Shown here: piece after piece, positions 1 through 8,615 of the stretch
Layout: each line of letters begins with the position of its first letter
How positions within the stretch are numbered: position 1 is the stretch's first letter
From: Glutamicibacter sp. PS
GTDB lineage: Bacteria > Actinomycetota > Actinomycetes > Actinomycetales > Micrococcaceae
DNA: 64,000 nt
Assembly: GCA_031317595.1 (NCBI GenBank)
Contig: JANCMB010000001.1
Span: 496,001-560,000, forward strand
Direction of reading: 5' to 3'
Made by a program: the position numbers and the translations under genes
Notes under the pieces: model-generated
Seen by the model: the letters and a program-made list of their open reading frames with translations, nothing else
The model's database searches: none
Told to the model about the DNA's origin: nothing

Positions 1-1
1 G

Positions 2-679
2 CAGGAAGCCGAAACGCTCTTGCGCCATCGACAGTTCCTGAGCGACCGCGAACGGACGGTGACCCCACCCGAACATGTGCGGGCCTCGCTGTTCGTCGAC
101 CTGGCCGAGAACCCGCAGGAGGTTATCGATAATATTCGCCGCCCGGTACCACATCGACCTGGACTCGCCGCGCGCCGAGGGACCGCATTCCACGCCTGGA
201 TTGAAAGCTACTACGAACAGACCGGGATGCTGGATCTTGGAGAGTTGATGGCGCCGGTGGACCGCTATTTGGATGAAGCACTCGACCTTGAGGCTATGAA
301 GAACGATTTCTTGGCCAGCGACTGGGCCCAACGTACCCCGGCCTACGTCGAGGTGCCGCTTGAGACGCGCATTGGTCAGGTGGCAGTGCGCGGCCGTATC
401 GACGCCGTCTTCCGCAACGACGACGGTAGCTGGGTCCTCGTCGACTGGAAGACCGGGCGGGTGCCGCGCGGCGAAGACCTGAAACATAAGCTCGTGCAGC
501 TGGCCGTGTATCGGCTGGGTTGGGCCCGGCTACACAATATTCCCGTCGAGAAGATTCACGCGGCTTTCTATTATGTGGCCGCGGGTATCACGATTCATGC
601 CGAGCAGCTCGCCAGTGAGCACGAATTGGAGACCATGGTCGCCGAAGCTTTCGAAAGCATCAAAGCGGCTCAGGGTTAG
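2..679 (+). CDS. AdnB-type helicase-nuclease, C-terminal nuclease part (5' end outside window)
   Basis: The reading frame is open from the left edge, so only the last ~225 residues are present. They hold a RecB/Cas4-type PD-(D/E)XK nuclease: a GTAFHAWIE helix, then GRIDAVF and, about ten residues on, VLVDWKTG, which supply the metal-binding Asp, the second Asp and the catalytic Lys, followed by a QLAVYRLGWAR helix (QxxxY motif). In actinobacteria this module ends the AdnA and AdnB subunits of the end-resecting helicase-nuclease used in double-strand-break repair. The following order (phosphotransferase, NudC, UvrD2) matches what follows Rv3201c (AdnB) in Mycobacterium tuberculosis, so AdnB is favoured over AdnA. 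The stop overlaps the end of the convergent neighbour by 4 nt. Confidence 0.8.
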   Translation, partial: QEAETLLRHRQFLSDRERTVTPPEHVRASLFVDLAENPQEVIDNIRRPVPHRPGLAARRGTAFHAWIESYYEQTGMLDLGELMAPVDRYLDEALDLEAMKNDFLASDWAQRTPAYVEVPLETRIGQVAVRGRIDAVFRNDDGSWVLVDWKTGRVPRGEDLKHKLVQLAVYRLGWARLHNIPVEKIHAAFYYVAAGITIHAEQLASEHELETMVAEAFESIKAAQG

Positions 680-1932
680 GAGCCCTGCGTCGAGTCCTTG
701 GCCGGGGCTGGCTCAGGCTTGGCTTCCTCAGCTGGTGCCGGGACAGTGCTCGTAGCCGGCTGGGGAGCCGGCTGCTGCGTCTCGGCTCCGGGGCGAGCCG
801 ATGAGGCAGAGTCCGTCGGCGCGGCCTCGGAGCCAGACTCATCGGGCAGGCGAGAAACCTTGGTCGAGGTACGGCCCGAGTCTTCGGTGGCCGCCGGCTC
901 TTTGGTGTCTTCGGTCTGTGACTGCAAGGGGCGCGGCGGCTCAACCACCGATAGCGGCTGTCCACCGTAGTCGGCGATATTTGTATCAAGCTCGCGCAGC
1001 ATCTCTTGGGCCTCATCGATACGCTGCTGGTCCTTGGTAGCTAGGGACTTGACCAGCCACTGCGCCAGCGCGAATTCGGCGGCCAGCGCGGCGCGTCGCA
1101 TAATATGCGGATCCGCTTTGTCGCCTCGCGCCTCGATATAGGCGGAGAACACCAGCTCACTAAAGCCCTGATTGCCCACGGCCGAAAGCCACGCGAAGTC
1201 ATCGGCCGGGTCCCCGACGTGAAGATCGGTCCAGCCCTTCACAGCCGTGATCGCCCCGCCGAGTACCTGGATCTGTTCCTCGTCAAAGTCTCCATGGACG
1301 ACGGCAGCATTGAAACGCCAGAGCGACACATCTTCCATGGCGTGCTCCCAGCGACGCAACAGGCGACTTGGGATTAAGCCGGTGGCCGCCGCGGTGTCCA
1401 ACTCGTTGAGCTTGCGCTGACGTACTTCGTCGGAGGTGTAGCAGGGCAAGCCGGCAACCTCTACGGCATCGTCCGGAATTTGATGGATCGCCGCCATCGC
1501 CCGGCCGAGCGCCGCAGCCAACGGCTTACCAGCATCGACCAACTCTTCGAGCGAAGTTGTCTTGCCGGGCATGTCCTTGTACACGAAAGTGCGTAGTTGT
1601 CCCTGTCGCACCGAGCCAGCCACTTGCGGTAGTGCGAAAGGTAGCGCGGCCCGAACGCGGGCCGAAAAGGCTCGGAGTGCCGATAGCTCGGACTCCAGAC
1701 GCATGCTGGCCTCGTCATGGCGTGGGGAGCGCACCCGCCAGCGGTTCTGTTGATCGTCAATGATCAAGGCAGAGTCAAAATCCTCCGCATCATCGGAGAG
1801 CGCCGCATATCCCACGGGAGCCAGTCCGGGGACAGCGGCGGTGGCAATTGCGGCGAGTTCCATGGCAGAGCGTTTCACATCATCAACCGTATGCGACAAC
1901 CCTCCAAGCAACCTTGAATGACGCACGGGCAT
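676..1932 (-). CDS. Phosphotransferase-like (APH-fold) protein, probably catalytically degenerate
   Basis: A protein of about 418 residues with an aminoglycoside/macrolide phosphotransferase fold over residues ~20-315. The signature region reads HGDFDEEQ, followed by AVKGWTDLHVGDPADDF. The catalytic-loop Asp of HGD is present, but the Asn normally five residues later is Gln, and the metal-binding Asp of the usual IDW motif is Gly. This points to a pseudokinase or an altered enzyme. The last ~100 residues are a Pro/Ala/Glu/Ser-rich tail that looks disordered. It lies convergent to the AdnB-type gene and divergent from nudC. The start is uncertain: the ATG used here lies directly behind a hairpin (1934-1958), and a GTG at 1878 (MKRSAMELAA) would also fit the fold. 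An antibiotic-resistance role is not supported. Confidence 0.7.
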   Translation of the reverse strand: MPVRHSRLLGGLSHTVDDVKRSAMELAAIATAAVPGLAPVGYAALSDDAEDFDSALIIDDQQNRWRVRSPRHDEASMRLESELSALRAFSARVRAALPFALPQVAGSVRQGQLRTFVYKDMPGKTTSLEELVDAGKPLAAALGRAMAAIHQIPDDAVEVAGLPCYTSDEVRQRKLNELDTAAATGLIPSRLLRRWEHAMEDVSLWRFNAAVVHGDFDEEQIQVLGGAITAVKGWTDLHVGDPADDFAWLSAVGNQGFSELVFSAYIEARGDKADPHIMRRAALAAEFALAQWLVKSLATKDQQRIDEAQEMLRELDTNIADYGGQPLSVVEPPRPLQSQTEDTKEPAATEDSGRTSTKVSRLPDESGSEAAPTDSASSARPGAETQQPAPQPATSTVPAPAEEAKPEPAPAKDSTQGS

Positions 1933-1933
1933 C

Positions 1934-1958
1934 GGTGAGAAATGGGCGATTTCTCACC
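1934..1958. repeat. Perfect 10-bp inverted repeat in the divergent aph-like/nudC gap
   Basis: Arms 1934-1943 (GGTGAGAAAT) and 1949-1958 enclose a 5-nt loop. It ends 1 nt before the ATG at 1932 of the minus-strand gene. It could be an operator, or an RNA hairpin if transcription starts upstream of it. Confidence 0.6.
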
Positions 1959-2037
1959 CTATGGGCGGTGCGTCTCACAGTTCACAGTGCCGGCGGGCAA
2001 GTCGGTGGAACATCACACGGTGAACTAGATTAGATAT

Positions 2038-2958
2038 ATGGCCTTGGCAGAAAAATATCGTGGTGTGCTACGCAACATTCCCTTTGCAGGTGGGGAACTG
2101 ATTCGCCCGCTAACGGAAGTAGATAGCGCCGAACCAATCCTCGAGGCATTGGCGCGGCCGGACACCAAAGTGATGCTTCTTGGGCCACAGGGTATCGCTG
2201 CACAAAATCACTCACTGCTCTACATGCCAGTCGCGCAAGCGCGAGAGGCTGCGCCGAAATCCCTTGTTCACTTGGGCGCAATGGATGGCGTGAACTATGT
2301 GTTGCTACTTGCCGATGCGGGTGCTGTGCTCCCGGACACCGAATGGATTAGCCTGCGTGAGGCCTTCGGTCGGCTGGAGGCCAGAGACTTAGGCCTATTC
2401 GTCGTGGCCCAGGCGATCGGCAATTGGCGGTTGGGTACGACCTTCTGTCCACAGTGTGGTTCATCGTTGGAACCAACCAGCTTGGGGTGGTCCCAACGGT
2501 GCGTGGACGGGCAGCACGAGTTATTTCCACGCACCGATCCAGCGGTGATAGCCTCGATCATCGATGCCGAGGATCGGCTGCTCCTCGGGGCCAACGTTCG
2601 ATTCAAGAAAAAGATCTACTCGGTTTTGGCTGGATTCGTTGAGGCCGGGGAATCACTTGAGGCCGCGGTACGCCGTGAGATCTTTGAAGAGTCGGGGGTC
2701 CGTGTCGGTGAATGCGCCTACCGGGGGTCGCAGCCATGGCCATTGCCACGGTCATTGATGCTGGGTTTTAGCGGTGAGGCGCTGAGTACCGAGCTGATCC
2801 CCGATGGTCAGGAGATCTTGGATCTGCGGTGGTTCACTCGTGAAGAGCTGCACGACGCGATTACCCAGGGTGTTCTGGACGTGCCGCGCGGACCATCAAT
2901 TGCCGGCGCCCTGATCGAAGACTGGTACGGACATGAACTACCGAAAGCCGTTGCGTGA
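2038..2958 (+). CDS. nudC: NAD+ diphosphatase NudC (Nudix hydrolase)
   Basis: Cleaves NAD(H) to NMN(H) and AMP; members of this family also remove NAD caps from RNA. At 306 residues it has the usual length. A zinc-ribbon starts with CPQCGSSLEP near residue 137 and continues with a Cys and a His (QRCVDGQHELFPR), so the fourth ligand is probably His, as seems common in actinobacterial NudC. The Nudix box GFVEAGESLEAAVRREIFEE spans residues ~199-218 with the metal-binding REIFEE core intact. SQPWPLPRSLMLGF is the NudC-specific SQPWPFPxS motif that distinguishes it from other Nudix enzymes. It overlaps uvrD2 by 4 nt, so the two are very likely translationally coupled, as in mycobacteria (Rv3199c-Rv3198c). 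Confidence 0.95.
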   Translation: MALAEKYRGVLRNIPFAGGELIRPLTEVDSAEPILEALARPDTKVMLLGPQGIAAQNHSLLYMPVAQAREAAPKSLVHLGAMDGVNYVLLLADAGAVLPDTEWISLREAFGRLEARDLGLFVVAQAIGNWRLGTTFCPQCGSSLEPTSLGWSQRCVDGQHELFPRTDPAVIASIIDAEDRLLLGANVRFKKKIYSVLAGFVEAGESLEAAVRREIFEESGVRVGECAYRGSQPWPLPRSLMLGFSGEALSTELIPDGQEILDLRWFTREELHDAITQGVLDVPRGPSIAGALIEDWYGHELPKAVA

Positions 2959-5075
2959 TACCTGAAGGACAAGCTCCCACCACCGACCTGTTAGCCGGGC
3001 TTGACGCCGAACAACGTCAAGCGGCAGAGGCGCTTACCGGACCGGTCTGCATTCTGGCCGGTGCCGGTACTGGTAAAACCCGGGCCATCACTCATCGCAT
3101 TGCCTATGGCGTGCAGCAAGGCATCTACCAGCCCACCAGTGTGCTGGCGTTGACCTTTACCACTCGCGCGGCCTCCGAAATGCGTACCCGTTTACGTCAG
3201 TTGGGAGCCAACGGAGTCCAAGCACGGACCTTCCACGCGGCAGCATTGCGCCAACTTCAATACTTCTGGCCTCAGGCTATTGGTGGAACTTTGCCGAGCA
3301 TCGTCGAACACAAGGCGCCCCTGATTGCCGAGGCGGCCCGTCGACTTCGAATCTCCAGTGATCGCACCATGGTGCGGGATCTCGCCTCAGAGGTCGAATG
3401 GGCCAAGGTGTCCATGCATTCACCCGAAAGCTACGCCCGGGTGGTGCAGACGCGCGAACTTCCTCAAGGTTTGGAAGCGGTCACCATGTCGAGAGTCTTC
3501 CAGACCTACGAGGAGCTCAAGGACGACCGGAATGTCATTGACTTCGAGGACGTGTTGTTGCTGACCAGCGCCATCTTGGAAGAAGACGAGAAGGTCGCCG
3601 CCAGCGTCCGCCAACAGTACCGACACTTCGTCGTCGACGAGTACCAGGACGTCTCTCCGCTGCAACAGCGATTGCTCAACCTCTGGCTAGGGGAGCGGCA
3701 GGAGCTGTGCGTCGTGGGCGACGCCTCGCAGACCATTTACTCCTTCACCGGGGCCCGCCCCGACTACCTACTTGGTTTTGGGCAACGATTTGAGAACGCC
3801 CGGGTGGTCAAGCTGGTACGTGATTATCGGTCCACACCGCAGATCGTTGGCCTAGCCAACAAAATTCTGGCCCAGCGGCGCATTGAATCCGGGGTACCGG
3901 ATCGGATGGTGACCTGGCCCGAACCGCTAGAACTGATCGCGCAGCGAGAGCATGGAGCCGAACCAGAGTTCTTTGAGGCCAGTGACGACGAAAACGAGGC
4001 TGCCGAGGTCGCCAGCCGGATCAAGGACCTAATTGCCGCCGGGCAAGACGTTTCGAGTATCGCCGTTCTCTACCGAACCAACGGCCAGTCCGAGAGTTTC
4101 GAACAGGCACTTACGGCCGCCGGAGTTCCCTACGTCATGCGCGGTGCGGAGCGTTTCTTCTCCCGACGCGAAGTAAAAGAGGGAATGCTGGCCCTGCGTG
4201 CGGCGCAAACGGTGGCGACCGATGAGCCTCTGGGGCAACTGGTGCGCGATGTGCTTACCGGGCAGGGCTACACCGAGCAGCCTCCGGCCGGGGGCAGCAG
4301 TGCGGCACGACAGCGCTGGGAGTCGCTCTCGGCCTTGGTCCGTCTCGCAGATGATCTGGTACGTACCAAGTCAGAGCTTGGCGCACAGGTGACGCTACGT
4401 GATGTTGTGGTGGAACTCGAAGAGCGCGCCGCGATGCAATATGCCCCAACGCTGGATGGGGTGACACTTGCCTCGTTCCACGCTGCCAAGGGCCTGGAAT
4501 GGGACGTGGTGTTCCTAGTGGGCCTCAGCGAAGGACTTGTGCCAATTTCCTATGCGAAGGACCAAGCCGGATACGACGAAGAGCGGCGCCTGTTCTACGT
4601 GGGGATCACCCGTGCCCGGCTCCGGCTGTACCTTTCATGGTCGCTGGCTCGTACGCCAGGTGGCAGGGCCCATCGTTATCGGTCCCGCTTCCTCGATGGA
4701 ATTCCTGCGGCTCGGCAAATTAGTAGTCGTGCTCAGGCGCCGGCGGCCCGTAAAGAACAGAAGCTGACCCCGGCGGTGTGCCGAAGTTGTGGTTCCTTCC
4801 TCACTAGCGCGAAGGAACGTAAGCTTCGTCGGTGCGCCAGTTGCCCGGCACAATATGATGAACACCTATTCGAAACGCTGAAAGGTTGGCGTCTAGAAGT
4901 TGCCCAGGCCAACGCGGTACCAGCTTTCGTGGTCTTTACCGACGCGACGCTGATGGCGCTCGCCGAAGATAAACCGAGCTCGATGCAGGAGTTAGGCAAA
5001 GTTCCCGGAGTGGGCCGTAGCAAGATGGAACGCTACGGGCAGGCAGTCCTAGACCTCATAGCCCAACAAAGCTAG
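2955..5075 (+). CDS. uvrD2: ATP-dependent DNA helicase UvrD2 (SF1A, with C4 zinc motif and HRDC domain)
   Basis: A 3'-5' superfamily 1 DNA helicase of 706 residues. Walker A is AGAGTGKTRAITHR near residue 35; motif Ia is LTFTTRAASEMR; Walker B is VVDEYQDVSPLQQ; motif III is VVGDASQTIYSFTGA; motif IV onward includes VRDYRSTPQI; motif VI is RRLFYVGITRAR. After the motor come four cysteines (CRSCG ... CASC) and a C-terminal HRDC domain (residues ~630-706), the arrangement that defines mycobacterial UvrD2. The GTG start lies inside the nudC stop region (GTGA overlap). It probably acts in DNA repair or replication with the neighbouring repair genes. Confidence 0.94.
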   Translation: MIPEGQAPTTDLLAGLDAEQRQAAEALTGPVCILAGAGTGKTRAITHRIAYGVQQGIYQPTSVLALTFTTRAASEMRTRLRQLGANGVQARTFHAAALRQLQYFWPQAIGGTLPSIVEHKAPLIAEAARRLRISSDRTMVRDLASEVEWAKVSMHSPESYARVVQTRELPQGLEAVTMSRVFQTYEELKDDRNVIDFEDVLLLTSAILEEDEKVAASVRQQYRHFVVDEYQDVSPLQQRLLNLWLGERQELCVVGDASQTIYSFTGARPDYLLGFGQRFENARVVKLVRDYRSTPQIVGLANKILAQRRIESGVPDRMVTWPEPLELIAQREHGAEPEFFEASDDENEAAEVASRIKDLIAAGQDVSSIAVLYRTNGQSESFEQALTAAGVPYVMRGAERFFSRREVKEGMLALRAAQTVATDEPLGQLVRDVLTGQGYTEQPPAGGSSAARQRWESLSALVRLADDLVRTKSELGAQVTLRDVVVELEERAAMQYAPTLDGVTLASFHAAKGLEWDVVFLVGLSEGLVPISYAKDQAGYDEERRLFYVGITRARLRLYLSWSLARTPGGRAHRYRSRFLDGIPAARQISSRAQAPAARKEQKLTPAVCRSCGSFLTSAKERKLRRCASCPAQYDEHLFETLKGWRLEVAQANAVPAFVVFTDATLMALAEDKPSSMQELGKVPGVGRSKMERYGQAVLDLIAQQS

Positions 5076-5172
5076 TGCCGGTTACCCACAAGCCGTACGG
5101 GGCGTGGGGCCGCTTCCCGGTTGCGCCGTACCTTGGGTGAATATCTTCGTCTTTCGATAAGGAGTAAATTTC

Positions 5173-5790
5173 ATGCCGGCCTATCCAACAACCGTGGATT
5201 TCCTTACGGACGACGACCTTCCGGTACGGATCGTGCGCTCGACACGGCGTACCAAGACCATTTCTAGCCAATGGCGTGATGACCGCTTGGTCGTGCAGGT
5301 ACCGGCGGGTTTAAGCGAGTTCGCTGAGAAGCGCATGGTCGAGGAAATGATTGGCAAGTTTCGGCAGCGTCAGGCCCGTAATCAAGCGCAAGGTTCCGGG
5401 CCTTCGCTGGAGGAACGCGCTGCGTTGCTCGACGCGCAGTATTTAGACGGTCGTGCTCGGCCGGTTTCTGTTCGATGGGTCGATAATCAAGCCAAGCGTT
5501 GGGGGTCGGCGTCGCTGAAGGAGCGACGCATCCGGCTGTCCTCAGCCCTCAAATGGTCCCCGCAGTGGGTGCAAGACTTCGTCTTGGTTCATGAGTTGGT
5601 GCACTTGGTGGTACCCGACGACGGCCACGGGCCGAAATTCAAGGCCTTGCTGGCCCGTTATCCAAAGTCCCACGAGGCAGATATGTTCTTACGAGGATTC
5701 AGCACCGGATACCGGGCGCTTTCTCTCGAACTGGGGCAAACCCCTACCACTCCGGAGATTAGCGACGACCCTGACGATATCGACTTTTAG
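5173..5790 (+). CDS. YgjP-like (DUF45/M48-type) metallopeptidase
   Basis: A 205-residue protein with a zinc-protease signature HELVH at residues 140-144 and a third probable ligand His at ~152 in DDGHGPKFKALL. The segment before it (NQAKRWGSASLKERRIRLSS) is typical of the YgjP/WLM-like family. There is no signal peptide or membrane segment, so it is cytoplasmic. The substrate of this family is not established. The start ATG follows AAGGAGTAA. A bidirectional terminator lies just downstream. Confidence 0.85.
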   Translation: MPAYPTTVDFLTDDDLPVRIVRSTRRTKTISSQWRDDRLVVQVPAGLSEFAEKRMVEEMIGKFRQRQARNQAQGSGPSLEERAALLDAQYLDGRARPVSVRWVDNQAKRWGSASLKERRIRLSSALKWSPQWVQDFVLVHELVHLVVPDDGHGPKFKALLARYPKSHEADMFLRGFSTGYRALSLELGQTPTTPEISDDPDDIDF

Positions 5791-5796
5791 AACTGA

Positions 5797-5833
5797 TATG
5801 GCCGTCAACCCACCTCTGGAGTTGACGGCCATA
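5797..5833. terminator. Bidirectional terminator between convergent genes
   Basis: Perfect 13-bp arms (5797-5809 and 5821-5833, TATGGCCGTCAAC and its complement) around an 11-nt loop, placed between two convergent stop codons. The right arm reaches into the last codons' flank of the minus-strand gene. Confidence 0.75.
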
Positions 5834-5838
5834 ACCGT

Positions 5839-7251
5839 TTAGCGGTCCTCGTCCGAATCCGTGGAATCCGGTTTATCGGTCGGTTCATCGAAGCCGCCGC
5901 TAAGGAGTTTTCCTAGTGCCTCATCGAATTCGTCGTACTCGCTGGCCGCCTGTTCGCGGCGTGCGGTAAAGCCCGTTGGATCATCCAAGTCCTGAAGGGT
6001 AGGCATCAGGTCCGGATGGTCCCAAATGGCATCGCGACCGCTGACACCGCGTTCGGCATGCAGATGCTCCCAAAGCGCCGCAGCCTCACGAAGCCTGCGC
6101 GGGCGTAGCTCGAGACCGACAAGGGCGGCGAAAGCTGATTCGGCCGGTCCACCCGTGGCCCTCCGTCGCCGCATCGTCTCGCGCAGATGAGCCTCAAAGG
6201 GAAGGTTTGCCGCAGCCAGAGAAACCACATGATCGACCCACCCCTCGATGAGGGCCAACGTGAGCTCCAGATTCTCTAGTGCTCGTTCCTGAGCTTCGGT
6301 GCGCTGCGGGGTGAACAGACCTTCACCTAGAAGCTGTTGCATCGATTCGGGATTGCTCGGATCCACTCCGCGCACGGCTTCTTCGATATGGGACATATCA
6401 ATGTGGATACCTCGGGCGTAGGATTCAACGGCCCCGATGAGCTTGGCCGACAGCCAAGGAACTCGAGCGAACAGCCGAGTGTGTGCGTGCTCGCGTAGCA
6501 AAACGTAGAGCAAAACTTCCTGCTCGGGGATCTCTAGCCCCTCACCGAAGGCGGCCACATTTGCCGAGACGACGCCGGGCGTGGTTCCTGCCAAGGGCAA
6601 ACCAATATCGGTGCCGCCAAGGACGTCCTTGGCCAGCCCACCGAGAGCTGTGCCGACTTGAACCCCAAACATGCTGGAGCCGAGGTTGCGGAACATCGCA
6701 TCCGTATTGCCCAGCATTCCGGTCATCTGTTCGGGCAGCTGCTCTTTCATGGCCACGGAAATGGCGGAGGCAACCGATTCTGCTACCGGCTCGGTCAATG
6801 TTTTCCAGACACCAAGGGTCTTGTCGAACCAGCGCTTTCGGGTCCACACCTCGGTGCCCTGTCCGCCGCCTTCATAGACGGTCGCGCTATCGAGCCAGAG
6901 CTCGGCCAGGTAAGTGGCATCGGCGATAGCCGAAATCCGGGCCTCGCTCGGGGCCGGATCATCGGATGCGTAGGACTGCAAGGCAGTGTCGGAGACCAAT
7001 TTCCAATTCACCGGAGAATCACCCGGGGTGGACTGCATCATCGCCGACATCATGGCCTGAGCCTGCTGCATCATGCGCTGCATGGCCGCCGGATCATTTG
7101 CCTGGGCACCTAATGCCTCACGCAACTGCGGGGGAAGGTCCTTTGGATCGAACCCGCCACCGAAAAGTTGCCCGAACATTGCCGAGAATGGATCCTGCGG
7201 ATTGTTTTCGTCGTCGTCATGTGGTGGGTTGTTTCCCGGGTTCTGTGCCAT
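5839..7251 (-). CDS. DUF2342/Zincin_2-family protein (annotated in databases as zinc-dependent metalloprotease)
   Basis: A ~470-residue protein matching the Rv3195-type family by position (between the YgjP-like peptidase and the PDZ/Lon protease) and by character: an acidic, Asn/Pro-rich start (MAQNPGNNPPHDD), an FGG-containing N-terminal part, and REHAHTRLFARVPWL near residue 250. No canonical HEXXH motif is visible; REHAH is the closest His-rich element, so protease activity is unproven. The ATG at 7251 is preferred over a GTG 42 nt upstream because the family begins with this acidic segment. It has no signal peptide. Confidence 0.75.
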   Translation of the reverse strand: MAQNPGNNPPHDDDENNPQDPFSAMFGQLFGGGFDPKDLPPQLREALGAQANDPAAMQRMMQQAQAMMSAMMQSTPGDSPVNWKLVSDTALQSYASDDPAPSEARISAIADATYLAELWLDSATVYEGGGQGTEVWTRKRWFDKTLGVWKTLTEPVAESVASAISVAMKEQLPEQMTGMLGNTDAMFRNLGSSMFGVQVGTALGGLAKDVLGGTDIGLPLAGTTPGVVSANVAAFGEGLEIPEQEVLLYVLLREHAHTRLFARVPWLSAKLIGAVESYARGIHIDMSHIEEAVRGVDPSNPESMQQLLGEGLFTPQRTEAQERALENLELTLALIEGWVDHVVSLAAANLPFEAHLRETMRRRRATGGPAESAFAALVGLELRPRRLREAAALWEHLHAERGVSGRDAIWDHPDLMPTLQDLDDPTGFTARREQAASEYDEFDEALGKLLSGGFDEPTDKPDSTDSDEDR

Positions 7252-7427
7252 GGTTAAAAAATACCGCTTGCGGCTCCAAGTTCCCATGAACACACCGCCC
7301 AGTTCGCTTTAGGCACAGGGAATACTCCTTAGAGCTGATGGGACAGCCGTCTGCCGTTAAGTAGGGTAGAGGTGGGGAATGCATCCGACCCCCCAAGGAC
7401 CCACAACAAATCGCAGGAGCAGTTGAC

Positions 7428-8543
7428 GTGAATGACACGGGCCACAACCCAACTGGTGGCCATCAGGCGCGAGCTATCGAGCCCGTCCCAGCAATCCGAT
7501 CGGTTCGCAAGCTCAACGCCGGCACAGTGGCCGTGATCCTCGTTGCGCTGATTTTATTGCTGCCTACGAATTTTGTGGTGCGCTCACCGGGGCCTGTCGT
7601 GAACACGATGGGTGAGGTCGATGGGCAACGGGTATTAACCGTGGATAGAGCCACGACGTACCCGTCGCAGAGCACACTTGACATGACCACGGTGTATGTC
7701 AGTGGTGGTGGTCAGCATAAGCTCAGCGGCGTTTGGGTTCTCGAAGCCCTCTTGAATCCAGGTAAGGATGTCGTCCCCGAGGAAATCATGCTGCCGCGTG
7801 GAGTAAGCAGCGACCAGCAGGCTCAAGAGAACAGCTTGATGATGAGTTCGAGTCAGGAACTGTCTACTGCTGCGGCCTTGCACGAGTTAGGGCATGACTA
7901 CGACACCTCACTGCAGGTCGTGGGCTTTGCCGCCGACTACAACAAGACCAGCCTTCAAGAGAACGACGTCCTAGTGGACTTCGAGGGCTCTTCGTTTGCG
8001 GACCTGAAGGAGTTGAAAGAACTCCTAAACAAGTCAAAATCCGACGAAGCGACGATGACCGTTCGGCGTGTGAACGAAGCGGGCAAGATGCGCGACGTAC
8101 AGGTTCCGGTGCACACCGTGCTGGGTGAAGATGGTCAACGTCAATTGGGTGTTTACCTGCGCACCGGTTACCAGTTCCCGATCGATGTGAAGTTTGGCGT
8201 CGAAGACATCGGTGGGCCCAGCGCCGGAATGATGTTCGCTCTTGCGATCATTGATCAGCTCACAGAGGGCTCGCTCGCAGGCGACACCGTAGTCGCCGGT
8301 ACTGGAGAAATCAGCGAAGACGGCCAGGTGGGTCCCATCGGCGGGATCGCACAAAAAATGATTGGTGCGCGCGAGGCCGGGGCCACCGTGTTCTTAGCTC
8401 CCGAAGATAATTGCCCCGACGTTGCAGGCCGTGTCCCCAAGGGCCTCGACGTCGTTAAGGTCGCCACCCTGCACGAGGCGCGCAGCGCGTTGCAGGCCAT
8501 CGCGCAGGGAACCGACCCGGCGACCTTGACGAGTTGTAACTAA
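7428..8543 (+). CDS. Membrane-anchored PDZ/Lon-type serine protease (YlbL-like)
   Basis: A 371-residue protein with one N-terminal membrane anchor (residues ~30-52, AVILVALILLLPTNFVV), a PDZ-like middle domain (~150-235) and a C-terminal Lon-type peptidase domain. The catalytic dyad is visible: Ser265 in GGPSAGMMF and Lys310 in IAQKMIGA. The catalytic domain should face outward. It matches Rv3194c in family and position. The GTG start is supported by AGGAG 8-9 nt upstream. It is divergent from the DUF2342 gene and followed by the UPF0182 gene. Confidence 0.9.
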   Translation: MNDTGHNPTGGHQARAIEPVPAIRSVRKLNAGTVAVILVALILLLPTNFVVRSPGPVVNTMGEVDGQRVLTVDRATTYPSQSTLDMTTVYVSGGGQHKLSGVWVLEALLNPGKDVVPEEIMLPRGVSSDQQAQENSLMMSSSQELSTAAALHELGHDYDTSLQVVGFAADYNKTSLQENDVLVDFEGSSFADLKELKELLNKSKSDEATMTVRRVNEAGKMRDVQVPVHTVLGEDGQRQLGVYLRTGYQFPIDVKFGVEDIGGPSAGMMFALAIIDQLTEGSLAGDTVVAGTGEISEDGQVGPIGGIAQKMIGAREAGATVFLAPEDNCPDVAGRVPKGLDVVKVATLHEARSALQAIAQGTDPATLTSCN

Positions 8544-8615
8544 TGATTTTGAGAATTAGCACTAGCGTGAACCCGGTACCGAGATGTACTGGGACCCCAA
8601 GGTAAGGATGTAACA

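Noticed and set aside
676-1932. A macrolide-resistance phosphotransferase
   Set aside because: Metal-binding residues are altered and the gene lies in a conserved housekeeping block.
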